A stretch of 64,000 nt of DNA from Gorsachius magnificus. Taxonomy: Eukaryota > Chordata > Aves > Pelecaniformes > Ardeidae. A model generated the notes under the pieces. It was not told the origin of the DNA. It saw only the letters and a list, made by a program, of their open reading frames with translations, and made no database searches. Where the stretch lies: contig CM067084.1 in assembly GCA_034008185.1 (NCBI GenBank), positions 63,750,599-63,814,598 on the forward strand. Reading direction: 5' to 3'. Made by a program: the position numbers and the translations under genes. Below are positions 1-12,600 of the stretch, piece after piece; position 1 is the stretch's first letter, and the number at the start of each line of letters is the position of its first letter.

Positions 1-3000
1 TTTTAGAAAATCCATAGACTTACCATTTTTGGAAGCAGTACTTTTGTCACAAAGTCTTTCCATTTGCTGTAATCTATACGAGATCTATATTTCCCATGTG
101 ATGTTCATGGATGTAATTTGTGTAAGCAATAAAGTGCAGCAGCCAGATTACTATTTCACTTTTGCAAATATCTGCTTGTTTCTCCTTCAGCTTGGGAAAG
201 ACAATGAAATATGGCTGGCACTGTTTAGGTTTCTCTTTAACCAAGGAAGTTCTGTTTTCATGACTTGGCAGGATTCCCCTATGGACTTGAAAAGAGGAGA
301 TTTAAGGCAATGCTAGTGCCCCTGCTAGTCAAGGATCAAAAAAACCTATAAGGTGAAGAAGTTTCAGACTTAAACTTGCAAACACACTCCAGTTAAATGA
401 AAGAAGATGGAGATACAGTAGAAAGAGAAGAACAAGAAGCAATTACAGTAATCAAGACTACTTGAGACATTATCTCAAATAACACTGTGAGACTGGTATA
501 CCACGGGGGAATTATTGCGAAATACTTCTTCGTATTCTGGAATGAGTGATATAATACAAAACCACAGTTGTAAAAAGCATTAACTTGTGAGTCCACATAT
601 ATTCTCCTGACATTTGTTTTGTAACAGCAGGGTATAAACTAGGAATGTTTGCTATCATCTTTTCAGATTTGTAATTTTTTTGCATGCAGTTTGAAAGGTA
701 GTGGACACAGAGAGTATGATGAAACAGTTGTTCTAACCGTTTCAAGATGATACAGAGCCAGCTTATGAACTCTACACATGCCCTTGATGAGCCATCACTC
801 AATCCCATCAAAGGGGATACTCACACAAATGCTAACTGTTCACCAATATCAGTAAGCATCAAACTACTGCTCTATTTGGTTCACTGATGTAAAAGGCATT
901 AGATTTTTTCCCTCATTTTCCCCCCTCTTTATTATAACAAATACATCAGACTGCCTAAGGTGAAAATATTCGGGATAACAGAATGTGGATCAGTTTGGTT
1001 TTACAAGTCCCCTTTGGCTCTGCAAGTTTCCTCCAGAGCTGATCTGTGGCTGTCAAGGTTGGAGTGCCACAGTAGACAACTTTGTAATGATCTGAGGCAT
1101 ATTGCCAAATAGTTCCTTTCTGATTTTGATCCAACACAAAAAAAATAGTATTAAATATACCAACTCTTGTATCATGCTGCTGACATATCTGGAGGGTGAT
1201 TAATTGTGCCCCTGGGGTCTATGTAATGTTCTATTCTGAACAAAAAGAGCTTTAAAAATCTATCTAATAACTATAATTATGAGTGAGGACAGAGACCCAT
1301 AACTGTAAACGGGTTCTCTGTGTTTCTTATTTAAGTACCTGCCAACAACTGAAAGATGGAAAGCTGGAGAGCATTTTGTACCAGCAAGCAGAATGCAGCA
1401 ACTTCTCAGGATAAATTCTATCTGCTGTGAACAGTTTTGTCTAGTAAGAACCAATGAATCTATTAATCTGTTCTGCAAGACAATGGATAGCAACGACCTG
1501 TCAGCTTTATGAGATCCATCAACGTCCTTCCATATCTTTCTGAAGAAGGCCTATATGCCTTCTGCAGGGTCTGTATGATGCAGCAGCACCATTAACACTG
1601 TCATCGCTGCTGTTAGAGAGTTTCCTTTCTCTGGGTTTCTCACACAGTTGTTTCATTAAGACACATCATGGTTAAAATTTTGCAAACAGATTCTTTTTCT
1701 CTCAATGAGTGATTTTGAATTTGTTTGGGGTTTTTTTGAAACCTATAATTGAAATAAAGCTAGAAAAATCATTCTGAATTTGAATTTATATAGTTATAAA
1801 TAATGAACAATGTAGAGATATTTGTATTCCTAGCTTTAAAGGGAAAAGCATATAAAACAAAAGACAACAGTGCTAGAGCTATTGATAGCTTGACACTGAT
1901 ACATTCTTTGTGTTGCATCTATATTGATTTAAAGAATGAGAAAAGAGAGGTATAAATTTATGGGGACATTTTGGATCAAATTTTGCATTCATTTATTAAA
2001 CAGAATTTATAGAGTACTAAACCATTGACCCTATCATTTGGTTTTACAGATTTATGGCTGAATCCCAAGCCTATTGAAGTCAATAAGGGTCTTTTCATCA
2101 GTAGATTTCAAATCAGGACCTTGCTGCCTGACTCTTTTCTCACATTAAGCAATGTTGTAGAAACCAGTGACATTACATCAGTGTAAAGCTATGAAGAAAG
2201 CACATCTATTCCCAGTCTTCAAGAAAAAAGGTGCATTTAGCCATTTTAAATGTATGCAGATGTGTGTATGTATGTTCCAGACTTCACTTTGGTTCTAGCA
2301 TAAAGGGTTCAGAAAGCAGAAAATGAAGGGAGGGTTCAAAGATTATAGGAGGAGTAATAAAGAAGCTGGCTAACTGCCCATGAGATTTAACATGGGAAAA
2401 ATGAAAGCTAATATACCTGAAGAAAAAATTATCTGCAGCTCAAATATTTAACTAGAAGGGAAAACTTGGAAGTTTTTAGGGTTGAAAAAATCTGACTGAT
2501 TAGAGGAGCCAAAGAAGCTCATCTTAAACAGCAAGCTCTCCTGCATTAACTATAAGTTATATATTTAAATCTGTACAATCTTCTTTGAGCGCTCATGATC
2601 ATACAGATATAAAGGTGTTATATAATGGTATATTATATATTCCACACAGGAATGGAGTTAAGCACATCTATACATATATCTTCACATTAAGGTGCACACT
2701 GTTTTTAAATAACAAGACCATAATCCAGATTGTAGCAATGCGACTTTCAAGTATAGACCTGACCTGCAGATGAAAGTCTACAGTATATGTCAGTGAAAAG
2801 GTAAATGCAAGTGTAGCCTTTGTGAGTTGGTTCTGATGCAATAGCCCCTGAAATACAGCACTGCATTATGAAAATGATGTCATTAAGTTGCTGGCAGTTC
2901 AGAAATAAGTAACGTGGGTAGGATGATCTGCAAAGAAAGAACCAAGTAGGTGTGGTAATGGTATTTTACTCCTCAGCTATTGAGATTTGCAAGTTGGTGT

Positions 3001-3969
3001 ATTGATGTGGTTTGAAAGAGGTAGGTTGAATGGACATTGAAACTAAGAAACAACTTCTTTTTGCCACTTCGGCAGGAATAAGGTAAAAATGCATGCAGCA
3101 CTATAACTGCAAAGTTCATTAAGTATCTTTGTATACTCAGGTACAGCAGTAAAGTGTAGAGAAGATAAGATGTGTTGACATTCTGCCAATACTTGAAGAG
3201 TGTTGGTAGAAGAAAAGGGTGGAAGATTTATTTTAAGTGGTAGACTCCATAGTTATAATTGTTCACAAGATAATTTGGGCAAATGTTTCATCTCAGTATC
3301 AGGCAGTATTCCTGACAATGAGCCTCCACAAGAAATGATAAAAAGATCCATGATATGCCTTTAAAACTAAGCCTAAAGTGGAACTTGAATGCAATTACGT
3401 GTTGTAAGGGTTAGGAAAACACAACAAACCCCACTTATCACATCTCTCAGTCAAGAGTATGGGAGTGATGAGTAACTGGCATTTCCTATCCTTGTGCTAT
3501 ATTTGTTGGCTCTATACCATCAAAGATGCTTTACCAATGGCACTAGCCATAGGGAGGAAATTTTGATATTGGCTCGGTGCAAGTGTTTGTCTATACTGAG
3601 ACACCAAGTTATGCCAAGTCTGAGAGCAAATTTCCAGATTTCTGCATCTTCTGAGGGACTGAAGTGAGGTGTCAAATCATGTTGGCAATAGGAGCCTAGC
3701 ATGGAGGCTGCTAGCTCCCAGTGCTTCAGTACAGCTGCCTTTCCCTGTAGACTTTGCGGAGACTTGGGGTAACTAGGCTCAAGTAGATGTCCCAGATAGG
3801 TGTTGAAAATTAATATGAGTTCAGGCCAAAGTGTATCTACTCCTCTGGAGTGGTATCTGTCACTCTCCTTATCTTGCTCTTTGTTGTGATCCTTTGTTCC
3901 ATCTTTTCTTAAACTAAATATGCAACCAAAATCATAACCTTGTGTCCTGTTGACCTCTGGCAATGACTG
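1..3969. other. Unique AT-rich sequence, no gene seen
   Basis: Only short open frames occur on both strands, the longest about 147 codons near its right end, and none shows a recognisable domain. The stretch from about 2.2 kb onward is noticeably purine-rich on the plus strand. A weak repeat fossil near 2.05 kb is listed separately. Nothing else is supported. Confidence 0.6.
2045..2110. repeat. Possible ancient palindromic amniote repeat relic
   Basis: The segment contains a stretch like CTATTGAAGTCAATAAGG followed by a degenerate mirror ending in ATTTCAAATCAGG. This resembles the old dispersed reptile and bird palindromic elements whose arms read roughly as gaagtcaatggg flanked by a gatcaggcc-like end. 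The match is recalled rather than computed, and the copy is very diverged. Confidence 0.3.
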
Positions 3970-4050
3970 TGTTTGTACAGCACTCAGGATAATAGGAGCT
4001 CATCTGATTGGGTCCCACGGGTTTTACCTTCATACACATAATTATTGGTA
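3970..4050 (+). repeat. Ancient dispersed amniote repeat fragment
   Basis: Reading plus strand, the segment has the order TTGTACAGCACTCAGGATAA, then CTGATTGGGTCCCACGG, then TTTTACCTTCATACACATAA. This follows an old repeat common in turtles, crocodilians and birds, which has a gtacagcgcctagcacaatgggg-like head and a gctaccgtaatacaaataat-like tail. The block order is the main evidence. I do not assign a family name. Confidence 0.5.
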
Positions 4051-7000
4051 CCATTAGGATAAATGATCTTTTAGGCATCTGAAAAAAATATTTCCAAAGA
4101 AAAAGAAAAAAAAAAGAAAGAAAAGTAGAAAACAAGCACCATAATTTTAAACTCATTTGACAAGGGTATGTAAGATAAAGGAAATTAAAACGGCATGGAG
4201 GGTGGGGAAAATAATGAGAAAACAAAGAGTAAAATACAAAAATCACTTTCAAAGAAGGAGAGGTATGAGAGGAGTAGGAATATGCTTTTAAAATTTAGTG
4301 GTCACAGAAGAAGGAACACCACAATGTGTCACATTAATAAGCATTGTAAGTGGGAATGTTGATTAACTCAGGAATAACTTATTATAATATAAATGACAGG
4401 ACATAATGGAACTGAAGTGACAAGGTATGCAATGTGTATTAGAGAAAGTAAAATGAAAGCTAAATTCCTGTGGGACAAGTAAACCTTTAGAAAAATTTGT
4501 AACAGGTTTGTTAAAAACTGGGTTTGGAAGTTTGTAGCTTAGGGAAAGAAGGAAACAGAACAGAATCTGGGCAGAAAGCAAGATGGTTGGTATGCTGCAA
4601 ATGACCCCAGAAAAATGTACAAAAAATAAGCTATTAAAACAAAAGGAAACAACAGCATGGAAGAATGAATATCTTAACTGAAGGAAGACAGAAACTCCCC
4701 ATTTTTTCTGTATGTAACACCATACCTTAGTCCAATGGCAGTGCTTAGCCAATAATTGAGCCTCTAAGTCTAAATCACACCAGCAGGATTTTAAAGGACT
4801 CACATTCTTAAGATTAAGAAAATGCACACCCCTTCCTATCACTGACAAAAAAAAAAATAGGTAATTTTATTCAAGTGTATAAAATACATTTTTTAGGAAA
4901 GGTTTATACAAATACTCTCTGTGGCATTAGAAAAGTCTTTGCATGCCAAAATAATCATGACTGCAAAATATATCCTAGTGAGAAATGACTGCCTCTGTTA
5001 AGGAAATAAAAGGGAGTTTGTCTTAGTGTGGATACATATCACTTGCCTGTTTCTGCAAAACTACTAGTTTCAATTGAATTACAAAATAATCAGAAGGTTT
5101 GCATTCTTTAACATTTTAATTTCAGCAAATATAAAATTATTAGGATTACATCTATGAGGATAACTTCAGAAAAGATATGGAGAAGGCTCACCAAAACCAG
5201 TGCATTTGCGTGCTTACCAGAAAACAAGCCAGGGCAGAAGAATATATATGGCATTACAAGATATGCTATGCCTCATGAAATGAGCACAAATGAAGTGGGA
5301 CAGGGAGAAGAAAATGATGAAATGGTGGAACTGAGGAGATGTGTTCAGACAGAAGAGTGATTGCAAATGAAGCTGCAAACCCAGGGCTCAGCAGTGTGAA
5401 ATGAATGTGTAGGTTAAATTATTCTGTTGGCAGGACCCTGAAAACTAAGAGCAAACATTTTGAATCTGGCATATTCAAGACTTTGGGTATTATAAAAACT
5501 GAATATCATTGAGGTGGACTGTAAAGAAATGCATAGAAGGCAATAAAGAAGAAAATATGCCGTGAATATCAGCTAGAAAGATTAATAACATAATGGAGCC
5601 AATGAGAAAGTCATTTTATGCTAGATATCATAGCATTATTATTATTTTCTTTAGCCTTATGCTTTTGGACTATGTATGCCAGGTATTTGAAATGCTTGTT
5701 TTACATACCACGTTATGTGAGCAGATTACAGAATGCCTGCGTAGGCATTGGTGACACACGGCTCACCATTTTTTGCCAGTGAAAATCAGAAGACATTTGT
5801 ACTGATTCAATTTCCTAAGTATATTTAGTAGAATTAGAGACTCTGTTAGAACACTCTGATACATTTTTGAGACGGCCAAAATGCTGCCATGGCTAGTCTG
5901 GCAGTCAAGTGAAATTTTTGAGAGCTAGCACACCATTTATAGAGTTAATGTAAGCCACTCATGAGTCTGGTATTAAAACATGACATCCAAAAGGTGATAA
6001 ATTTAGTATATTAAAAGAAGCGTGTTACTTCTGCAGCAGGAGCTGGCCCAGCTAAGTAATTGTTTTTTTAAGAAGTATGATTAGGATAAAAGTGCAAAAA
6101 AATTAAGACCAACAGAGATGATTCAGAAATCAGAGGCAGAGAACGTCAGAGAGGAGATTGCAGCTCAAAAGAGAGAACATTAAAATCGTGAGCTATGACT
6201 AATGAGGGCAAACATAAATGCAGCAAAAATAAATTTAAAACCAATTTTTGAAAGTAGTCAGTACCTGTCAATTCAGAGAAGTCTTATAGCTGACAACAGA
6301 GTCCTCCATAACGCCTGTAAGAAGTCTGTTCAATGGCAAGGGTGTTGAGGGTAAAAAGGACTGAAAAATCTAAAATTTGAGGTAGAAAGAGTAGGATTAA
6401 AAAAAAAAAAGTATTCATGTGTTATGCTTGGGGAAAGAATTAATTTCAAAAAACATAGCAGTTCTCAAAGAATTTCAGTTGTCATCATAAGCGAGTGTGT
6501 GTGACCTAGAAGGAAGGAAGAAAATACCATTTTTTTTTTAGTGTCCCATGGTAGGAGGAACTATTGATTAGTCCACATAGCTGATGTCTGCTGTGTGATA
6601 CTGGAAATTGGAAGCTGAATGCTAAAAGGTTAATGAAGGATTAATAAAGGTAAGTTGACACACAGACCATTCATGAATGTTATCTCAGTGGAGTTAGTCT
6701 GCAGCTGATCCTCAATGATTCATATATCCTATAGACAAAGTGGAGCATTACACTAACTAAATATTCCTCTGCTTATATAAGGAAAGAGAATTTTTAAAGT
6801 TTAATTAATTAGAAACAGTATTTGCCTGACAACGAGAAGTACCTTTTACATTGAGTTTAAAGATAAGTCAGGATACAGACTGAAAGCTGAGAGTAAAATT
6901 TGAAGTGGTTTTCCAAGGGCTCAGGTAGCAAACTTCAATTAACATTAACAAGACCTATGTCATTAAACCAAAATGCTGTTTTAAGAGGTGAATTTTAAAT

Positions 7001-7075
7001 CCTGACACAGGCTTCTGCAATTGGACAACCTAGGAGTATAAAGAATAACTAGTTTGGGTAACTAAGGCGTTACGT
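4051..7075. other. Unique purine-rich sequence, no gene seen
   Basis: The plus strand is rich in A and G, including A/G tracts around 4,085-4,130 and a poly-A run near 6,400. A 161-codon open frame on the minus strand (4,363-4,848) has no recognisable motif and lies in low-complexity sequence. No repeat or RNA gene was recognised. Confidence 0.5.
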
Positions 7076-7399
7076 TTGGAGGGAATAAGCTCTCATGATG
7101 GTCCAGCTCTCATTTTGTTATGGCCACAGATAACTGGGGAATTCCACCCCCTACCCCCACCCTCTCACACACCCTCAAGCAAATTACCTTTACCAAACTT
7201 AGAATATGTCCACAATATTTTCCAAACACAGTATATAACTATTGGACAAGTACCTACCCATTCTCCATGCCCCCAAGTTGACACTTTACTGAGAATCCAC
7301 ATCCTTACAGCTGAACCTCACCAAAACCAAAGGGTAATTTTCTATTTATTTGAATAGAAGAGAAACATTTATGTAGTCTGTGATATCTGAGGAGACAAG

Positions 7400-8200
7400 A
7401 TTTATCATCCATATCAACATCTTTCTTCTTTTTTTCCCTTTCCAACCCTCATGCATCACTATTTCTCTTTTCCGTACTTTCAACTTCCTTTCCTTCAGAA
7501 TATTCTCTATTTATTTGTGTCCCCTCTGGCCTCCAATCCTATTCTTTCATACTTCCTCCTGAAAGGCAGACAATCTTTTCTTTGAAATATCTTTGCTTGG
7601 TCCTAGAAAGTCATCATCAATCCCAGCTTCACTCAGATTATACTCCCATCCTGCTATTCAGCATTTCTGGCTTTCATTTTAATCCTTCTGATGCCCCTGT
7701 GTGCCATGTACCCTACTGTCTTGTGAAATTGCCTCCCATCTCTTCCTCTGCTCTCCCACCCTAGCGCCACCCACCCACTTCTGTATCTTTGTCTTCCAGG
7801 ACTCTGAAGTTCTTCCTCTCTCCCCTTTGGGAAGTCCCCTCTTTCTGCTTCCTGGTCCCACTGCTTCTCCCCCAGTGGGAACTTCCTGTGACCTCCTACT
7901 TAGAGTTGTCTTCCACATTACATCTGCCTCATCCTGACGACATCTGACAGGACGCATCAGCCACCCCTCTGCTTGCTTCAGTTTCCCCACTGCCAGGAGG
8001 TGCTTCATCTGTGCAGTTTGTCACAGCCTCTCATACTCACTGGGACTCCCAGGAGCTGTCACGTATCATAGAGAACCAGGAGCTGTTTCTGTGTGCCAGC
8101 ATCTTTCTGCTCCCCAGCAGCTCTGCACCCTACCTCCCAGGCTGCTCCCATTCTACATTGTGGTGGGAAAACTATTCAGCCTGGGTCAGAGTTAAGGTTA
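7400..8200. other. Pyrimidine-biased block
   Basis: For roughly 800 bp the plus strand is dominated by C and T, the reverse of the purine bias just to the left. Open frames exist on both strands here, up to about 109 codons on the minus strand, but they follow from biased composition rather than any known protein. Function is unknown. A long mutated polypyrimidine repeat or an unrecognised repeat are possible. Confidence 0.4.
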
Positions 8201-9574
8201 TCACAGCAAAATATCAAACTGTAGAGGGGAAAATAGTGACTCATACATAGATAGTATAAAATATATATGTTTTAACAAACTATTACTTTGACACTAGATA
8301 TGTTTTGACAGAACAGAAAATGTTATAGATAACACCTCATTGTATTTGGAATTTTTTAAGTTCTGCGTATTTTTGATGACAAGAAAGCACCTTTTTTTTT
8401 TCTAGTTTGAAGTGGCACAGAGCAAAATATTTATTCTGGTCTGCACAGTTTTAAAAGTGCCCCCAATTCATTGATTAATCAGTCAGATTAAAAGGTTGGT
8501 TTATCCTAGTAACTTCACCATAATGTAAAAGGTCTTCTTGAAAGACAGTCCTCTGAACTCAACCACAATGGGAGGTCTCCATCCCTCCTGAGCTTACAAG
8601 GCTGGTAAAACACCTTGAGTTCCATAAAGAAATTGAATGTGTGGACACTTAATGATGATGTTGAATGGAATTATTAATGACACTGTTACAGTAATGATTT
8701 CTGTGTATGTCTCTTCCTAACAGGAATACTTAAGAAACTACACTCACACCTTCCCTCTCAAAACAGTTCAGTGGGTTGACTCTTTTAGTAAGTTGCTCCC
8801 TGTTTCACCAGGTACCTGATGGCTTGCTTGTTGTGGCAGATAATTGACACTCACCAGACATATTTCTATCTTCTGTTTTGCACAGCTTTTGCAAATCTCT
8901 GTGTTTGTTATGAATTTGTTTAATGGAATGTATTGTTTATATCTTTGTTTGACTTCTCTTGTAGTTTTCCCCAGTCATATCTGCTATTCTGCTTAATATG
9001 ATGCTACAGAAGACTGCCTGTCATTGAAAGACATGTAATTGCTCAGCAGACACTGAAGGCAGGCTTTCACGTTGTTCTGAGTTTTCTTCCAGTTCCTTCC
9101 TTCACTGAAAATGTGGGGAATTTTACTGGGAGTCTCATCATAACTAGTTTTCAACATTTCCTTGGTGACTCAGTCTTTGCCTGTTGCTTTCAGAGGCTTT
9201 AACTAGAAGATAAAATGTCTAGTTCTGAGCATCTAATTTCTTTGTCAATGTCAATCGTTTCTTGAAGTGATGGTCCATTTAACATCTCTAAAAAGTACTC
9301 TGCCCATCAATGCCTTGACTCTTTTTCCATTTTAAAAACTTTGAATATTAGTGCTTAAAAAAATGCATAGCAAGATGAATGTCCCCAAGTCGGAATGAAT
9401 GTTTTTGGTTCCATATGCAAAACCTAAACAGAGAAGTTAGTTACATATTTTTTGTTATGCTCTGAAGTTACATGTGCATTTTCATTTGTCACACTTAAGT
9501 CCTCCACAAGTTGTGAAATCATTTGTGAAAAATACCTGTTGTCCACAAGAAGTGGTGAAGTTTTATTTCTGGAA
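8201..9574. other. Unique sequence, nothing recognised
   Basis: Ordinary AT-rich sequence with no open frame above about 80 codons and no repeat that I recognise. Confidence 0.5.
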
Positions 9575-9662
9575 GAATTAGAGTCCTACTCCCAGCTCTG
9601 CCACACTTGTGCAAGTTCTGGCAGGTCATTTTGTGCTCCTCAGTTAATCCTGAGGAAAAATG
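9575..9662 (+). repeat. MIR-like SINE fragment
   Basis: The order TACTCCCAGCTCTGCCACAC, then GTGCAAGTTCTGGCAGGTCA, then CTCCTCAGTTAATCCTGAGG follows the MIR SINE consensus in plus orientation: cccggctctgccac, gggcaagtcac, cctcagtttcctcatctg. The tRNA-like head is missing or unrecognisable. The call is by recalled consensus. A RepeatMasker search would settle it. Confidence 0.55.
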
Positions 9663-12600
9663 AACCTGAAGCCATCTCCTCAGTCAATAATAAGGACAAA
9701 CCAGTTTCCTAAGCAAAGCTGAAGAGCAGCTGTAGCAGAGCTTTAGAATGAGAGCTACTTGTACCAGATAATGGTAATCACTGTAATTTACTGTGTCGGA
9801 TACCTAGACATGTATGTATAAATGTGATACAGATCATGGTGCCTATCTGTATGGCACTAAAATTGGACTGCAGTATGAGAAAATTAACTTCGCTTGCCTG
9901 TGTGCATGAAGAAAGGACAATTTTCAGTGCTGTCAGCACTATCGGTATGAAACTTATTACGGGTAATAACATATTACTGTAAAATAGATGTTTAAAAATA
10001 AAGATGATGTAACATTCGTATACAGTATAGAATAAAACATGCTTTAAATGAAATAGACTAATTTTATTGATGGTGTCAAAAAAAATGGATGTCTTTCTTG
10101 ATGAAAAATCTGAATAGAGCCCAGGCAATGGTCAGCAGTGTATCCTGAAATTTAATACGTCACGCAAAAATCTGCTACTTTTTTAAGGAATTTGAATGTA
10201 TCGTCTGGATCCCTTGACATAGTATATGCATAAACGACAACTATTAAGTTGACTTTAATATAATGCAGCCAGTGATTGACAACAGCATTATAAAATCTAG
10301 AAATATAATAAACCTGGGACTGTGTTTCTAAGTCACACTATCAAGTCTCTCTCTCCTGCATGTGTCTACAAAGGAGCGCTCCAAACTTGATTTAGATTTT
10401 TTTTTTCTGTTTCTTGGCCTAGAACAGATCCTTAATGTTGCTTAAACTCACTTTTGTATTTACTGGATCTAAGCAACCTGGTAAGTATGATCTGAAGGAC
10501 AATAAACCATCTTAGCACACACACAATTGGCTGACCAAAAATAGTTGGAAGGTAAAGGCTCCTGACACTTGAATAATGCTAGTTCAGGTTAGACTGGACT
10601 TTCAGCAGAATGTGTAAGATATGGTCTATACTAATTTCTTTACCTATGTAATGACAATATACTCTGTTTCTCACATACCAGGTTAAAATACAATTAGATC
10701 TTTACTGGAGACAAAACCCATGGAAAAAAAAATCACCTTAGGTACACAGGTTGTTCAAATGGAAAACCCAGACATCTCACTGGTATAGTACAATTAAAGC
10801 ACATTTGTCTTTACAAAAACAATATCTACTGTGTTCTAGTAGAAAAATGAATGTCAGCTAACAATCTAAAAGCAATAAACAATAAACTTAAATTATAGTA
10901 AAAGTCAATTAGTATGCCAATTAGTCTATATTGCAAGCAACTTACATGAAAAATCTTATTTTTCACTGTCATACAAGGTGTCAAGGAATGAACTCTGTCA
11001 TTTAGGATTCACTAATAATTATAAAGGGGAGTTTGAGAGATTATGATGTGACTCCATAAAGTAGTAATGCAATACAGCTACTCACCAAATGGTAAAAGCT
11101 TTTATACTTCAGCAGCTTTTAAAAAGGTACACATGGTAATAGAAACTCACTTTGCAAAAAGACAAATAAATCTGGGGATGCATATGCTTTGTGTCAGTTT
11201 CATGTGGTTCCTAAACAAGATTTTTACTGAAAATGTTCTCAGTGCAAAAAAGATAATAACGTGGAGAAAAACACATTCATCAAGTACAACACACAAAACC
11301 ACAAGAACTCACTTTACTCTTCTGGGAAAGACACCAAAAAGTTAATAATCTGCTCATAGCTAGAGAGTTCACTATCCAAGAATGCAAAAGGTACTGTAAA
11401 GGCAAAGACCACGTTATGCAAATATCACAAGCTTGAGGTGGCCATAGAATTCACTCCATGACAGAAGATAATCAGCTTTCTGATTTGAATTTAACTTCAA
11501 AACAGAAGCATACTTCTAAAAGAGCTGGACATCCAAAAGTTCAGCCTACGTGTTTGTTTCCATTTGTTTCTTCCAAACCTTGGCTGTGATTTTGTAAGGC
11601 TTGCATGTGGGTAAATTGAAATCAACTGCTTCTTTTTGGCCAGATTCTTCAGTTGGCTTTTGTCCTGTAAAAAGCATAAGCAATCTCTGAGGAAGCTCAT
11701 GAAAGCATCTGATTATTTATCTCCATGTAATGGTAGTATGAATTTATATTACATACAAACTACTTTGGCTTAGATGAGTAGGACCTTCTATGGTGCCCAA
11801 AAAGCAGTTTTACCAAACAAGCCTTGAGAAGCCCACTTCTGGCTGAAAAGATTAGGGATATGCTACGTTCTTATGTCTGGAAATTGATTTTACTCAAAGC
11901 AAACACCACATCTCACTCTTACAAACTATTAGTCTAGCTTCCTTGAGTCCAGCACAAGATCTGCTCTTTCTTCTTACTCTGAGATTTGGTACGTCTACCT
12001 TCTTTAGTTTAATCCCTCCATGAACTTATACCCTTTTTCTGTAATCATATTAATGATTTTTTAAGTTTTATATGTAGTAAATAACTCTCTACTTTTCATC
12101 ATGGAATTTGATAAGGGAAAATACAAATACAGCAGAGGAAAAGAAAACAGAAAGAAGTAAAAACCAATTTAAAAATTAAAGAATGCCAGAAAAAAAAGTC
12201 ATGAGTTCTAGAAAATTTCCAGCCTTGGAAGAATTGATTAATGTCTGATGCTTTTGGAAAAATACACCTTTTCTCCATATATTTATTTAAATTGTTTCCT
12301 TGGAAATAATTACCACCTGGTTCCATGATGCATTCATGACCATGGATTACTCTGAGGATGCAGTGAATATGCAAGTTTTCAATGCTTTGTTTGAAGTACC
12401 TGAGTCTTTGAACTACATTTATGAGAACTGGCTTTCAAAACATGTGAAGTGGGTGAGAGACCTCAAATACAACCCATGCTCCCAGGATTTGCTCCTGTCA
12501 CAACCCCTGTGGCTGAGATTGAGCAGAAAGCCAGTGTGGTGCTTGGTCATGGCATCCTTTTAGTTTGTGGTATGTTCAATATTTCATTGGATGAACAAGG

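Noticed and set aside
3520..3963. 147-codon minus-strand open frame
   Set aside because: No recognisable domain, low-complexity neighbours, and it abuts an old repeat fragment. I cannot support it as a gene.
4363..4848. 161-codon minus-strand open frame
   Set aside because: No known motif. It is phenylalanine-, serine- and leucine-rich, as expected from the complement of purine-rich DNA, and has no splice or promoter support.
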